A stretch of 64,000 nt of DNA from Parabacteroides sp. (GCA_022775005.1 JALFJR010000047.1:20325-84324), one strand, 5' to 3'. Positions 1-10,841 are shown, counted from the first letter of the stretch. Notes: generated from the sequence alone by a model not told the origin. A program made the numbers and translations.

Positions 1-770
1 AACGTTCGATGATAGATAGCAGCGGTATCTATGGTGAACCGACTCAAACGATAACCTATACCGATAGAGGGAAGCAAAGGAGCGGATTGCACACCTGCCC
101 GCAAGAAGAAAGTGGAATAAGGGGTATATTCCATACCGAAACTACCCATTGGTTTATGCCGTTCATCCACCGAAATACTTCCAGTTATCGACAAATTGTT
201 CATAAACAGCCAGTGGAAACCAAATTGCACCAAATAAGATTCAAAATCAGCAATTTCTAATTGCTTATCACCAACTATTACAGCAGGTAGATTCGTTGTC
301 AACAATCCAATCAACAGATTATCCAAAGGTTTGAACAAGATACCCACATCGGTAGCTATCCTTCCTTGTGGTTGCTCCAACAATGCTGTTTGCAGAAAGC
401 TATAATGAAAAGCAACACCAAGACTCCAACGCTTCCCCAATACCTTAGCCACTGAAAGCCTTACCATCAACTCCTTATATTCCTCATATCCAAAAGCCGA
501 CAGATCCAATCCGGTGGATAACCAATGATTAGGCAAATAACAGCTCCCGGAAAAAGTGCCCAACTCTTTCAACAGGTATCGGTTGATATAATTCACATGT
601 ATGGATTTTTGCGGTTGAAAAGCGATCAAGGCCGGATTGAAAAGGGAGGATTGCGTTACCTCGTTACCCCCCATACCTACACTGCGCATATCTGGAGCAC
701 GTAGATTATCCGCTCCGTATGCCGCCCAAAAAAGATTTCCCGCTAAGAGGAAACAACCCAAGCGTTTCAT
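1..770 (-). CDS. PorV/FadL-like outer-membrane beta-barrel protein, C-terminus cut by window edge
   Basis: Minus-strand frame open from ATG at 770 to the window edge; translates as MKRLGCFLLAGNLFWAAYGADNLRAPDMRSVGMGGNEVTQSSLFNPALIAF..., a signal peptide plus a 'RSVGMGG...NPAL' motif. Absent from the ORF track because it runs off the window. Confidence 0.7.
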   Translation of the reverse strand, partial: MKRLGCFLLAGNLFWAAYGADNLRAPDMRSVGMGGNEVTQSSLFNPALIAFQPQKSIHVNYINRYLLKELGTFSGSCYLPNHWLSTGLDLSAFGYEEYKELMVRLSVAKVLGKRWSLGVAFHYSFLQTALLEQPQGRIATDVGILFKPLDNLLIGLLTTNLPAVIVGDKQLEIADFESYLVQFGFHWLFMNNLSITGSISVDERHKPMGSFGMEYTPYSTFFLRAGVQSAPLLPSIGIGYRLSRFTIDTAAIYHRT

Positions 771-800
771 AGTTAAGTCTGTTTTAGTCGTTAATTGGTG

Positions 801-808
801 CAAAGATA
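801..808 (-). promoter_or_regulatory. Bacteroidetes -7 element TATCTTTG (TAnnTTTG) for the 1..770 gene
   Basis: CAAAGATA on + strand, about 30 bp upstream of the minus-strand ATG. Confidence 0.5.
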
Positions 809-831
809 GGATTTATATCCCATACTCTTTT

Positions 832-839
832 TATTTTTG
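832..839 (+). promoter_or_regulatory. -7 element TATTTTTG, 6 nt before ATG 846
   Basis: Matches TAnnTTTG; predicted TSS is close to the start codon. Confidence 0.45.
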
Positions 840-845
840 CAGCAC

Positions 846-1448
846 ATGATTTGGAAAAAACATATCTATGTAGGACTGTTATTCAGCGGATCACTGTTCG
901 CTGAAGCACAAACCGTAAAAACCAACATTGTTCCAGAAGGTTATCAACGGGCACAGGTGGTGAATGGAGATACTGTGCCGGTGGTCAACCTCAGAGAGGT
1001 GTATGTTTATCCACCTGTTAAATTCAAGAATAAAAGGCAACAATATCAATACAATAAGTTAGTGAGAGATGTGAAACGTACCCTGCCCTACGCCAAACTG
1101 ATTTATGAAACACTTATAGAAACCTACGAATACATAGAGACTTTACCCACTGAGAAGGAGCAACGAGCGCACCTGAAACGGATGGAGAAGGAACTGTTCG
1201 AACAATATAAACCGGAGTTGAAAAAGATGACCCTTTCACAGGGTAAACTACTTATTAAACTGGTAGATAGGGAGTGCAATCAATCGGCTTACAACTTAGC
1301 GAAAGCCTTTTTAGGTCCCTTCCGTGCCGGCTTCTGGAACATCTTTGCCGGTATGTTCGGAGCCAGCCTCAAATCTGAGTATGACCCCAAAGGAAAAGAT
1401 GCCCAGACCGAACGGGTAGTGGTGCTTGTGGAGAACGGGTTAATCTGA
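846..1448 (+). CDS. DUF4294-like protein
   Basis: ORF 837..1448 with first ATG at 846; YAKLIYETLIETYEYIETLPTEKEQRAHLKRMEKELFEQYKPELKKMTLSQGKLLIKLVDRE resembles the DUF4294 family. Confidence 0.75.
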   Translation: MIWKKHIYVGLLFSGSLFAEAQTVKTNIVPEGYQRAQVVNGDTVPVVNLREVYVYPPVKFKNKRQQYQYNKLVRDVKRTLPYAKLIYETLIETYEYIETLPTEKEQRAHLKRMEKELFEQYKPELKKMTLSQGKLLIKLVDRECNQSAYNLAKAFLGPFRAGFWNIFAGMFGASLKSEYDPKGKDAQTERVVVLVENGLI

Positions 1449-1970
1449 TAGTTGCTTAAAGAAATCCCAGATCACAATACCTGTCGTCACGGAGACATTC
1501 AACGAATGTTTCGTGCCATATTGAGGGATTTCAACACATAAGTCACAACGATCCACTACCTCTTGTTGTACACCCTTCACCTCATTGCCCATGATGATGG
1601 CATATTTCTTTTGCTTGTCTAACTGCAATTTATCCAGCATTACACTACCTTCTGCCTGCTCCACGGCACAGACGATGTAACCTGCCTCATGCAACTTTTC
1701 AACAGCTTCCTGTGTATTGTTGAAATACTGCCAGTTCATACTGTCTTCTGCTCCTAAAGCAGTCTTATGAATCTCGGCATTCGGTGGACAAGCGGTAATC
1801 CCACACAGGTAAATCGCTTCTACCCGAAACGCATCAGCTGTACGAAAGACAGATCCCACATTATTCAAACTTCGTACATGATCCAACACTACAACCAAAG
1901 GAATCTTTTCGCAGGCTTTGAAAGCCTCCGTTGTCAATCGATTCAACTCTGTTACTTTTAACTTTCTCAT
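1440..1970 (-). CDS. TrmH/SpoU-family RNA 2'-O-methyltransferase
   Basis: DHVRSLNNVGSVFRTADAF ... IIMGNEVKGV ... IPQYGTKHSLNVSVTTGIVIWDF, the SPOUT motifs. Confidence 0.93.
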   Translation of the reverse strand: MRKLKVTELNRLTTEAFKACEKIPLVVVLDHVRSLNNVGSVFRTADAFRVEAIYLCGITACPPNAEIHKTALGAEDSMNWQYFNNTQEAVEKLHEAGYIVCAVEQAEGSVMLDKLQLDKQKKYAIIMGNEVKGVQQEVVDRCDLCVEIPQYGTKHSLNVSVTTGIVIWDFFKQLSD

Positions 1971-1990
1971 AGCTCATTTTTCTTTGTCCG

Positions 1991-1998
1991 CAAAAGTA
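1991..1998 (-). promoter_or_regulatory. -7 element TACTTTTG for the SpoU methyltransferase
   Basis: CAAAAGTA on + strand, 21 bp upstream of the minus ATG at 1970. Confidence 0.5.
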
Positions 1999-2542
1999 AT
2001 CAATATCCGTTGAAACCCGGTTGAAAAGCGTTGGATAAGTCGTGAATAGAAAATGAAAAATAAAACTTGCAGAATCCAGAAAGTCGTCCATACATCCCCC
2101 TTCTCTTTTCCTCCAAATAAATAAGCTTTTTCTTTGAGACCTCGTTTCAACATCGGTTTTACACCAATCTACCCCCCTTTGACTATCCTATTTTTTCCAC
2201 AAATCCTCTTTTCAACAATGAACAGCTAAATGCGAATATCAGAGCTAATCCATAGAAAACAAAACTTTTTCAAAGCGATTGGTTTGTTCTTTTCGTATGG
2301 ATAACGGTTACTCTTATCTTAATAAGTTGATGGGCAAACTTTCGATCCAAAAACTTTTAACGGTTTCAACACCCCATCATATACATCCTTTTTTCTAATT
2401 AAAGAGAGAATAAATTAAACCTATATATAAATATGATGTGTGGAAAACGGGGGAAAAGAACTGTTTTGTATCCCAAGGAAAGTTTATACCTTCGCGCCGT
2501 ACGGATAACAGCCGTGATAACAACAATCAAAAAGTGAAGGTT

Positions 2543-3529
2543 ATGGAAAAGAACCAGTCAATAGGGTATATGGATGTACCCGTTCCGAAAGATGTAAATT
2601 TGAAGGAGGCGATTGATCAGTTGCGCAAGGAGAAGAATGCGGTGATCTTGGCGCATTACTATCAAACAGGCGATATACAAGACATTGCCGATTATGTAGG
2701 CGATAGCTTGGCATTAGCACAGTGGGCCGCCAAGACGACAGCCGATATTATTGTGCTTTGTGGTGTGCATTTCATGGGTGAGACCGCTAAGATTCTTTGT
2801 CCGGAAAAGAAGGTGCTGGTGCCCGATTTGAATGCCGGTTGTTCTTTAGCAGATAGCTGTCCGGCGGAAGAGTTTGCGCAATTCGTGAAAGCGCATCCCG
2901 GTCATACAGTCGTTTCCTACGTGAATACGACAGCAGCGGTGAAAGCGGTGACCGATGTGGTAGTGACCTCTACCAATGCCCGTCAGATTGTGGAGAGCTT
3001 CCCCGAGGGTACACCGATGATCTTTGGTCCCGATCGCAACTTGGGTAATTATATCAACAGCATCACCGGCCGAAACATGTTGCTTTGGAATGGCGCTTGC
3101 CATGTGCATGAGCAGTTCTCGTTGGAGAAGATTCTATCCTTGAAGAAGGAGTATCCCGAGGCTGAGGTGATCACCCATCCGGAGTGTAAACGACCGATTA
3201 TTGAGATCTCCGACTTCGTAGGTTCTACGGCTGCACTCTTGAAACATACGATCAAGTCTGAGAAGAAACAGTTCATCGTAGCTACGGAGAGTGGTGTGAT
3301 TCATGAGATGCGTAAGCAGAGCCCGGAGAAGGAGTTTATCCCCGCACCTCCCAACGATAGCACCTGTGCTTGCAACGAGTGCAACTTCATGCGCTTGAAC
3401 ACGATGGAGAAGCTCTACAACTGTTTGAAATATGAGCTTCCCGAGATCTTCGTGGACGAGGAGGTGCAGAAGCAGGCGATTAAGCCGATTCGCAAGATGC
3501 TGGAGATCTCAGCACAATTAGGGCTGTAA
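2543..3529 (+). CDS. nadA: Quinolinate synthase NadA
   Basis: AVILAHYYQTGDIQDIADYVGDSLALAQWAA, CGVHFMGETAKIL, HPEC, CACNECNFMRLNTMEKLYNCL. Start ATG 2543 preferred over the track start at 2438. Confidence 0.96.
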   Translation: MEKNQSIGYMDVPVPKDVNLKEAIDQLRKEKNAVILAHYYQTGDIQDIADYVGDSLALAQWAAKTTADIIVLCGVHFMGETAKILCPEKKVLVPDLNAGCSLADSCPAEEFAQFVKAHPGHTVVSYVNTTAAVKAVTDVVVTSTNARQIVESFPEGTPMIFGPDRNLGNYINSITGRNMLLWNGACHVHEQFSLEKILSLKKEYPEAEVITHPECKRPIIEISDFVGSTAALLKHTIKSEKKQFIVATESGVIHEMRKQSPEKEFIPAPPNDSTCACNECNFMRLNTMEKLYNCLKYELPEIFVDEEVQKQAIKPIRKMLEISAQLGL

Positions 3530-3533
3530 GAAT

Positions 3534-4421
3534 ATGAGTGCGAAATTATTGTCTCTCTCGCAAGCGATCTGGCTGCGAGAGCTGAAGGATTATCTGATGA
3601 TTGCCATAGGATTGATCTTCTATGGTGTGGGATGGACGGTGTTCTTGTTGCCGAATGACATCACGTCAGGGGGTGTTCCGGGTATCTCTTCCATTGTCTA
3701 TTGGGCGGTAGGAATCCCGGTGCAATATACCTATTTTGTGATTAATGCGTTTCTGTTGGTCTTATCGTTGCGCATATTGGGTTTCAAATTTTCCATTAAG
3801 ACTATTTTTGCCGTCTTTACCTTGACTTTCTTCCTCTCGGTGATTCAGAAACTGACGGAGGGCACACACCTGTTGTCCGACCAACCTTTCATGGCTTGTG
3901 TCTTGGGAGCTACCCTGTGTGGCATTGGTTTAGGCATCGCTTTCACCAGCAATGGTAGTACGGGTGGAACAGATATTATCGCTGCGATTATCAATAAGTA
4001 TTGCGACATTACCTTGGGGCGTGTCATCATGCTATGCGATTTGATTATCATCTCATCCAGCTACTTTGTGTTGCAAGACATGGAGAAGGTACTCTATGGT
4101 TTTGTGACGTTGTTTGTGTGCAGCTTTATGCTCGATCAGGTAGTGAATGGCAGTCGGCAGTCGGTTCAATTCTTCATCATTTCTAAGAAGTATGAGGAGA
4201 TAGCGAAAGAAATCAATGCCTTGCATCGTGGCGTAACATTGATTGATGCGAAAGGTTTCTATACGGGTCAAGAGCAACCCATGATGTTTGTCTTGGCGAA
4301 ACGTCGGCAATCCACGACCATTTTCCGCATCATCAACGATATTGATCCGGATGCGTTTGTCTCTCAGAGTGCCGTGATTGGTGTCTATGGAAATGGTTTT
4401 GACCATATCAAAGTGAAGTAA
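3534..4421 (+). CDS. YitT family membrane protein (DUF161/DUF2179)
   Basis: Multi-TM plus [16 protein letters not shown] and C-terminal MMFVLAKRRQ. Confidence 0.9.
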   Translation: MSAKLLSLSQAIWLRELKDYLMIAIGLIFYGVGWTVFLLPNDITSGGVPGISSIVYWAVGIPVQYTYFVINAFLLVLSLRILGFKFSIKTIFAVFTLTFFLSVIQKLTEGTHLLSDQPFMACVLGATLCGIGLGIAFTSNGSTGGTDIIAAIINKYCDITLGRVIMLCDLIIISSSYFVLQDMEKVLYGFVTLFVCSFMLDQVVNGSRQSVQFFIISKKYEEIAKEINALHRGVTLIDAKGFYTGQEQPMMFVLAKRRQSTTIFRIINDIDPDAFVSQSAVIGVYGNGFDHIKVK

Positions 4422-4426
4422 GCCGG

Positions 4427-5194
4427 TTATTCCGCTTGCTTCACGAATATGAGTTGATTAGGTTCTTCCCGCAGGAAGTGGAAGCCTTCATAATCGAAGG
4501 TGGACAGTTCTGCGGGATTTTTTATTTGTTGGGTCAGCAAGAAGCGAGTCATTGCTCCTCGGCAACTTTTGGCCCATACTGCTTGAACCTTGAAGGAGTT
4601 TCCCTTGCGCACATAGAAGAGTGGCTGAATTACACGTACCTCGTTTGTGACCCGTTTCCAGTCGAACAGGTGTTCAAATTCTTCCGTGCTGAGGTGGATC
4701 AATAGGCCATCGTCAGCCTTGACGGAGGCAATCAGTAGGTCGGTCAATCGGGTCTTCCAGAAGTCAAACAGCCGTTTTCCTTCGCTCGAAGGCAACTCTA
4801 CATGCCCCTCTAAACGGTAGGGATGAATCCCGTCCAACGGCCGCAATAGGCCATAGAGAAAGGAGGTGATCCACAGATGTTGATCCGCATAGTGTAAGGT
4901 TTCCTCGCTCAACTGTTCTGCCTTGAGATGTTTATAAGCTTGCCCGTGATAGGCAAGGATGGCGGGTAGTGGAACATTATCGCTATCGAAGAAACGAAGG
5001 TAGCGCAACTTGTTCTGTTGAGCTATTTGGCGGTTGCATTTCAGTATTTCTTGTAGCGAGGAGCTGTCGTATTGGGCTAAGTCGTGCGCAAAGGCTTCCG
5101 CTTCCTGCTGGAAGTGGGGAGTATGCAATGCGAGACCCTTCGACGGAAGGACCTCGCATTGCATGATTTTTGCGCAAGCTAATAAGAGCTGCAT
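4427..5194 (-). CDS. yaaA: Peroxide stress protein YaaA (DUF328 family)
   Basis: LRYLRFFDSDN...PAILAYHGQAYKHL...LRPLDGIHPYRLE...SCRGAMTRFLL. Confidence 0.9.
   Translation of the reverse strand: MQLLLACAKIMQCEVLPSKGLALHTPHFQQEAEAFAHDLAQYDSSSLQEILKCNRQIAQQNKLRYLRFFDSDNVPLPAILAYHGQAYKHLKAEQLSEETLHYADQHLWITSFLYGLLRPLDGIHPYRLEGHVELPSSEGKRLFDFWKTRLTDLLIASVKADDGLLIHLSTEEFEHLFDWKRVTNEVRVIQPLFYVRKGNSFKVQAVWAKSCRGAMTRFLLTQQIKNPAELSTFDYEGFHFLREEPNQLIFVKQAE
5123..5164. repeat. 42-nt near-perfect palindrome inside the yaaA CDS
   Basis: atgcaatgcgag-ac-ccttc-gacg-gaagg-ac-ctcgcattgcat: 12-bp outer and 5-bp inner stems. Confidence 0.85.
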
Positions 5195-5197
5195 CTT

Positions 5198-6622
5198 TTA
5201 AACCTTGTAATATTGTTCCCAACCCTTGCGAGGAGGCAAGCCACAAAGCATCCGATTAGCCTCCGGATCGTTGGTGATTTGCTTCGTATCTCGGTCGAAC
5301 ACCAATTTACGGTTGAGGCGTTGACTCAGCACACCAAGGCAGAAAACTTGGCTCAATGGACCGGCAATGTGGAATGGTGAGCGGGTTTTCTCTTTACCCA
5401 TACAGCTGAGCAGGAAGTTTGCGTAGTGATTGGAGGGGCTTTTCGGTACCTCCGGCAACCGAGATTCCATCTCTTTCGCCTTCTCACTGGGGATGATCGA
5501 GAGGGTACTTCCGTGCGATCCACCCTTAAAGGTCAACTCTTTCGAGTAAATCTCTTTACCCGGATTCAATTTAGCGGGTTGAATCTTACCACCAGCTACG
5601 GTCGGGATGTTGGGATCCAACTCCGACACGCCATAACCTTCGGGAACAGCCGGAATATTGTCCAATCCATCATACCAAGTTACATCCACGCCTGGCATAT
5701 CACCCCGTTTCGGGAAGCGGAACAGGATCGTGGAAGACATCGGGAAGAAGAAGGGATTATGATCCTTCAGGTAGAGCGGATTCACCTCAGTAGGCAAGCC
5801 CAGGTCGAGGAACTCATGGGCCGTATCGAGGATATGTGCACCCCAGTCGCCTAAGGCACCCATACCATAGTCATACCAGCAACGCCATTGACCCAAATGG
5901 TAATCGTGGTTATAATCGTGATATTGCGCTACGCCAATCCAAGTGTCCCAATCCATGGTTTGCGGAACGGGTTCACCCATCGGCATGTGTGTGATATGTG
6001 GGTTCCAGCCATGCCAACGGCGAGAGTTATTCATGTGTGCTGTGATGGCGGTAACATCCTTGATAATGCCTGCCTCTTTCCAAGCCTTGAACTGGAAGTA
6101 GTTGGCCTCAGAGTGCCCTTGATTGCCCATTTGAGTAACCACACCATATTTCTTGGCCGCACGCATCATGATTTCGATCTCCTCGAAGGTACGTGCCATC
6201 GGTTTCTCCACATAGACATGTTTGCCATGTGCCATTGCCTCGATAGAGATGGGGAAGTGAGAATGGTCAGGAACACCCACTGTTACGGCATCTATCTTGT
6301 TTGAGATGCGATCGAACATCGTTCGGAAATCCTGGAAACGCTCTGCCTTGGGAAACATGTTCATGATCTCCTGCGTGTGAGGAGCGCCCATATCCACATC
6401 ACAAAGTGCCACTACATTACATAACCCAGTTTTGTATAACTCTTTGGCAATTTCTCCGCCACGTTGTCCGATACCAATAAAAGCGATATTAACCTTGTCG
6501 TTTGCGCTGACACGTGGAGTCATGCCTTTGGCCGGGATCCAAAACGAGGGGATAGCCGAGGCTGCCGAAAGCGCAAGGGCCCGTTTGAGAAACGAGCGTC
6601 GAGATAGATCTTCAGATTTCAT
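5198..6622 (-). CDS. Gfo/Idh/MocA-family oxidoreductase with Tat-like leader
   Basis: SRRSFLKRALALSAASA leader; NIAFIGIGQRGGEIAKELYKTG; VYVEKPMART. Confidence 0.92.
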   Translation of the reverse strand: MKSEDLSRRSFLKRALALSAASAIPSFWIPAKGMTPRVSANDKVNIAFIGIGQRGGEIAKELYKTGLCNVVALCDVDMGAPHTQEIMNMFPKAERFQDFRTMFDRISNKIDAVTVGVPDHSHFPISIEAMAHGKHVYVEKPMARTFEEIEIMMRAAKKYGVVTQMGNQGHSEANYFQFKAWKEAGIIKDVTAITAHMNNSRRWHGWNPHITHMPMGEPVPQTMDWDTWIGVAQYHDYNHDYHLGQWRCWYDYGMGALGDWGAHILDTAHEFLDLGLPTEVNPLYLKDHNPFFFPMSSTILFRFPKRGDMPGVDVTWYDGLDNIPAVPEGYGVSELDPNIPTVAGGKIQPAKLNPGKEIYSKELTFKGGSHGSTLSIIPSEKAKEMESRLPEVPKSPSNHYANFLLSCMGKEKTRSPFHIAGPLSQVFCLGVLSQRLNRKLVFDRDTKQITNDPEANRMLCGLPPRKGWEQYYKV

Positions 6623-6665
6623 GCTATATCAATTGATTTAAGTAACACATATACTTTATTAGCAG

Positions 6666-6673
6666 CAAAGGTA
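6666..6673 (-). promoter_or_regulatory. -7 element TACCTTTG for the oxidoreductase
   Basis: CAAAGGTA on + strand, 44 bp upstream of ATG 6622. Confidence 0.45.
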
Positions 6674-6708
6674 GAAAAAATAATAGGATTAAGCTTGAAA
6701 TTGGAATG

Positions 6709-6953
6709 ACAATGACAAATGACAAATGACAGTTCGTTTTTTGCTGCTTACCCTGCTTCCCTTAGGTAGATGTAGATACTATTATATACTATATATATTA
6801 TATATAATAATATATATTAATAATATAATATATAATAAATATATTTATATATATATATATATTTATTTATTAAGTATAGAATGATAGGAGTAGTCGTGCA
6901 GGAAGGTAGGGGAGGGGTTGATTTTCTAACTGTCATTTGTCATTTGTCATTGT
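6709..6953. repeat. 245-bp element: 26-bp perfect inverted repeats of heptamer AATGACA flanking an AT-only core
   Basis: acaatgacaaatgacaaatgacagtt (6709-6734) and aactgtcatttgtcatttgtcattgt (6928-6953); 6790-6873 is 84 bp of A/T only. Confidence 0.85.
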
Positions 6954-7089
6954 GGGGAGAAAAGAGGGATAGGTGATAGAGGAAAATAGGTTACCCGAGC
7001 TACTAAATGAAAATAGGTGGGCGGGTAGTGTGTGCATCCTTTGAACGAAAAATAGCAGGAACGGCTCAGACAGTCGTTCCTGCTTGTTT

Positions 7090-7968
7090 TTAGGCTTTTA
7101 TTTGGTCGAATCCCTCGCCATACACCCCTCTGACAATGCTTTGGGAGATGAAGGCTTGATGGTCGATGCGTTTCACTAAGCGGAAGACGGCATTGGATTC
7201 CGACTTCTTGGCTAAAAGCACAACCACCTTCACGGGCCTCTTGGAGTAGCCGCCTACGCCATCGAGGATGGTGCAGCCACGGCCGATCTTGGTGATGATG
7301 GCATCGGCTATCTCGTCATATTTCTGCGAGAAGATCAAGAACTGTACCGACTGCCGGTTGCCGTTCAAGACCATGTCGAGCACGTTGTTGCTGACAAACA
7401 TCTCTACGAAACCAAATACGATCTTCTCCACGTCGTGGAACAACACGAAAGAGGAGCTGATGATGATGAAGTCGCAGAAGAGCAAGATGCGCCCGATGGA
7501 GATGTTCTTGTATTTGTTGACCACGGCTCCGATGATGTCTGTACCTCCTGTACTTCCTCCTACGGAGAAGACCAATCCCAATCCGGCTCCACAGAGGAAG
7601 GCACCGATCAAGATCGACATGAAGGGCTCATCAGGCAAAAGCGCTTTCCCTTGCAGCAACCACTCGAAGAAGGAGAGGGAGGCGGAGAGGGAGAGCACAC
7701 CGAAGATGGTCTTGATCAAGAACTTCAAGCCCAATATCTTCAGGGCTACCAAGAGCAACGCTACGTTGATGACGAAGTAGGAGACGGAGACAGGGATCAT
7801 CTCGTTCGAGGCAAAGAAGATGAGGGCACAGATACCACTCACACCTCCGGTCACGATCTCGTTGGAGAGGATGAAGGCATTGAATCCGAAGCCATACATC
7901 AAGGTGCCCAGCAGGATCATTAGATAATCCTGCGAGGCGAAATAGAGTTTAGTGATCTTGCTGCTCAT
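7090..7968 (-). CDS. YitT family membrane protein, paralog of 3534..4421
   Basis: Same layout: [27 protein letters not shown]...[23 protein letters not shown]. Confidence 0.9.
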   Translation of the reverse strand: MSSKITKLYFASQDYLMILLGTLMYGFGFNAFILSNEIVTGGVSGICALIFFASNEMIPVSVSYFVINVALLLVALKILGLKFLIKTIFGVLSLSASLSFFEWLLQGKALLPDEPFMSILIGAFLCGAGLGLVFSVGGSTGGTDIIGAVVNKYKNISIGRILLFCDFIIISSSFVLFHDVEKIVFGFVEMFVSNNVLDMVLNGNRQSVQFLIFSQKYDEIADAIITKIGRGCTILDGVGGYSKRPVKVVVLLAKKSESNAVFRLVKRIDHQAFISQSIVRGVYGEGFDQIKA

Positions 7969-10802
7969 CCCACTACAATATTAACGATCTTTCCGGGAAC
8001 AACAATCACCTTGCGGACGGTCTTACCCTCCAGCCATTTCTGCGAAAGCTCGTTCTCCAAGGCTACCTTCTCGGCCTCCTCTTTGCTGATACCCGCAGGG
8101 AGCTGCAGGTTGTAGCGAGCCTTACCGTTGAAAGAGATGACGTAAGAGACGGATTGCTCCACCAAGTAATCTTCGTTGTAAGTGGGCCACTCGGCATCGC
8201 AAACCGTCGTCTCATGACCCAACTGGTGCCACAGCTCCTCGGCAATGTGGGGAGCGAAAGGCGCTAACAGGATAACCAACGGCTCCAAAACGGCCTGTTT
8301 GCTGCATTTCAAGCTGGTCAGCTCATTCACGCAGATCATGAAGGCACTGATGGAGGTGTTGTAAGAGAAGTGCTCAATGTCGTAGGTCACCTTTTTGATC
8401 AGCTTGTGGATAGCCTTCAACTCGGCGGGAGTCGGCTCTCCGTCGGTCACCTTCAAGCCGTCGTTGCCAAAGAAGAGGCTCCAGAGCTTCTTGAGGAAGC
8501 GATGTACACCATCAATACCGTTGGTGTCCCAAGGCTTGGATTGCTCGATCGGGCCCAGGAACATCTCGTAGAGTCTCAATGTATCAGCACCATATTTCTC
8601 GACGATCATATCCGGGTTGACCACGTTGAACATGGACTTGGACATCTTCTCGACCGCCCATCCGCAGATGTACTTGCCATCCTCCAAGACGAACTCCGCA
8701 TCGTTGTACTCCGGACGCCACTGCTTGAAGGCCTCAACATCCAATATATCATTTGATACGATATTCACATCCACATGGATTGGCGTGACCTCATAGTCCT
8801 TCTTCAAGTTATAAGAGACGAAGGTGTTCGTGCCATTGATGCGATAGACGAAGTTTGAGCGACCTTGGATCATGCCCTGGTTGATCAGCTTCTTGAAGGG
8901 CTCTTCCTCGCAGACAATACCCAGGTCGAAGAGGAACTTGTTCCAGAAACGGCTATAGATCAAGTGGCCTGTGGCGTGCTCCGTACCGCCGATGTAGAGA
9001 TCGACGTTGCGCCAGTATTGATCTACTTGTGCATCTACCAAGGCATTCTCGTTGTGCGGATCCATATAGCGCAAATAGTAAGCAGAAGAACCGGCGAATC
9101 CCGGCATGGTGCAAAGCTCCAAGGGGAAGATGGTCTCGTTGTCGATCTTCGCGTTCTCCACCACCTGCTTGTTCACCGTGTCCCAAGCCCATTTCGTAGC
9201 GTGTCCCAATGGCGGTTCACCCGTCTCAGTCGGCAGGAATTTTGCTACCTCCGGTAGTAACAAAGGCAGGCACTCCGACGGGATCATCTGCGGCATTCCC
9301 TCCTTGTCGTAATAAACGGGGAACGGCTCACCCCAGTAACGCTGACGGCTGAAGATGGCATCACGCAGACGGTAGTTCACCTTCACACGTCCTAAGTGGT
9401 GTGCCTTGACATATTGTTTGGTGGCGGCAATCGCCTCCTTGATGGTCAATCCATTCAAAGAGAGGTCGCAATAGGGGGTAGCACCCGCTTTCGGTGAATT
9501 GCAAACGATACCCTCCTTGGCATCGAAGCTCTCCTCGCTCACGTCGCATCCCTCTACCAAGGGGCGAATCTCCAACCCGAAATGCTTAGCGAAGGCATAG
9601 TCGCGGCTATCGTGCGCAGGAACGGCCATGATGGCACCCGTACCGTAACCAGCCAATACATAGTCGCTGATCCAGATGGGCACAGCCTCACCCGTGAAGG
9701 GGTTGATGGCGTAGGAACCACTGAATACACCCGTCACGCCACGATCGGCAATGCGCTCACGCTCGGTGCGCTTGCGTGTTCTTTCCAGATAGGCCTCTAC
9801 CTCGGCCTTTTGCTCAGCGGTAGTCACTTGCGGTACCAACTCACTCTCCGGTGCCAATACCATGAAAGTAACACCAAACATCGTGTCCGCACGGGTCGTA
9901 AAGATGGTGAACTCCATGTCGCTGTCTTTCACCTTGAAGCGTACCTCCGTACCCTCTGAGCGACCGATCCAGTTCTTCTGTGTCTCTTTCAAGGAGTCTG
10001 TCCAGTCGATCGTCTCCAAACCATCCAACAGCCGTTGTGCGTAGGCGGAAACACGCAAACACCACTGGCGCATCACCTTCTGCTCAACGGGATAACCACC
10101 ACGCTCAGATACGCCATTTACGACCTCATCATTCGCCAAAACGGTACCCAGAGCGGCACACCAGTTGACCATCGTCTCACCTCGGTAAGCGATGCGGTAG
10201 TTCATCAAAACCTGCTGTTTCTCCTTCTGGCTCATTGCTTTCCACTCGTCGGCTGTGAAGCTCAACTCCTCAGAGCAAGCCACGTTCAAACCTTCCGTAC
10301 CATTGGCCTCGAAAGCCTCCACCAACTCACTGATGGGGCGAGCCTTTTGCAGGTCGTTGCAATAGTAGCTGTTGAACATCTGTTGGAAAGCCCATTGGGT
10401 CCATTTGTAATAACCCGGGTCACACGTACGCACCTCGCGGCTCCAGTCGAAGCAGAAACCAATCTTTTCCAACTGCTCACGGTAACGGGCGATGTTGTTC
10501 TTCGTCGTGATCTCGGGATGCTGTCCGGTTTGGATCGCATATTGCTCAGCGGGCAATCCGTAGGCGTCATATCCCATCGGATGCAACACGTTGAAACCCT
10601 GCAAACGCTTGTATCTGGAGTAAATATCGGAAGCAATGTATCCTAAGGGATGGCCGACGTGCAAACCCGCACCTGACGGATAGGGGAACATGTCCAGCAC
10701 GTAATACTTCGGCTTCTTGGGATCCATCTCCACTTTATACACCTGTTTGGCCACCCAATCGTCGTGCCATTTCTTCTCGATCTCTCTGAAATTGTATTCC
10801 AT
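7965..10802 (-). CDS. leuS: Leucyl-tRNA synthetase
   Basis: [47 protein letters not shown] (KMSKS). Confidence 0.98.
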   Translation of the reverse strand: MEYNFREIEKKWHDDWVAKQVYKVEMDPKKPKYYVLDMFPYPSGAGLHVGHPLGYIASDIYSRYKRLQGFNVLHPMGYDAYGLPAEQYAIQTGQHPEITTKNNIARYREQLEKIGFCFDWSREVRTCDPGYYKWTQWAFQQMFNSYYCNDLQKARPISELVEAFEANGTEGLNVACSEELSFTADEWKAMSQKEKQQVLMNYRIAYRGETMVNWCAALGTVLANDEVVNGVSERGGYPVEQKVMRQWCLRVSAYAQRLLDGLETIDWTDSLKETQKNWIGRSEGTEVRFKVKDSDMEFTIFTTRADTMFGVTFMVLAPESELVPQVTTAEQKAEVEAYLERTRKRTERERIADRGVTGVFSGSYAINPFTGEAVPIWISDYVLAGYGTGAIMAVPAHDSRDYAFAKHFGLEIRPLVEGCDVSEESFDAKEGIVCNSPKAGATPYCDLSLNGLTIKEAIAATKQYVKAHHLGRVKVNYRLRDAIFSRQRYWGEPFPVYYDKEGMPQMIPSECLPLLLPEVAKFLPTETGEPPLGHATKWAWDTVNKQVVENAKIDNETIFPLELCTMPGFAGSSAYYLRYMDPHNENALVDAQVDQYWRNVDLYIGGTEHATGHLIYSRFWNKFLFDLGIVCEEEPFKKLINQGMIQGRSNFVYRINGTNTFVSYNLKKDYEVTPIHVDVNIVSNDILDVEAFKQWRPEYNDAEFVLEDGKYICGWAVEKMSKSMFNVVNPDMIVEKYGADTLRLYEMFLGPIEQSKPWDTNGIDGVHRFLKKLWSLFFGNDGLKVTDGEPTPAELKAIHKLIKKVTYDIEHFSYNTSISAFMICVNELTSLKCSKQAVLEPLVILLAPFAPHIAEELWHQLGHETTVCDAEWPTYNEDYLVEQSVSYVISFNGKARYNLQLPAGISKEEAEKVALENELSQKWLEGKTVRKVIVVPGKIVNIVVG

Positions 10803-10841
10803 GACAAAATATCGTATTTGTATCGTTTTCTAATTGAGGGG

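Noticed and set aside
7435-7923. 162-aa + strand ORF
   Set aside because: Antisense to the YitT paralog; low-complexity E/G/D/Q/H composition is a codon-bias shadow.
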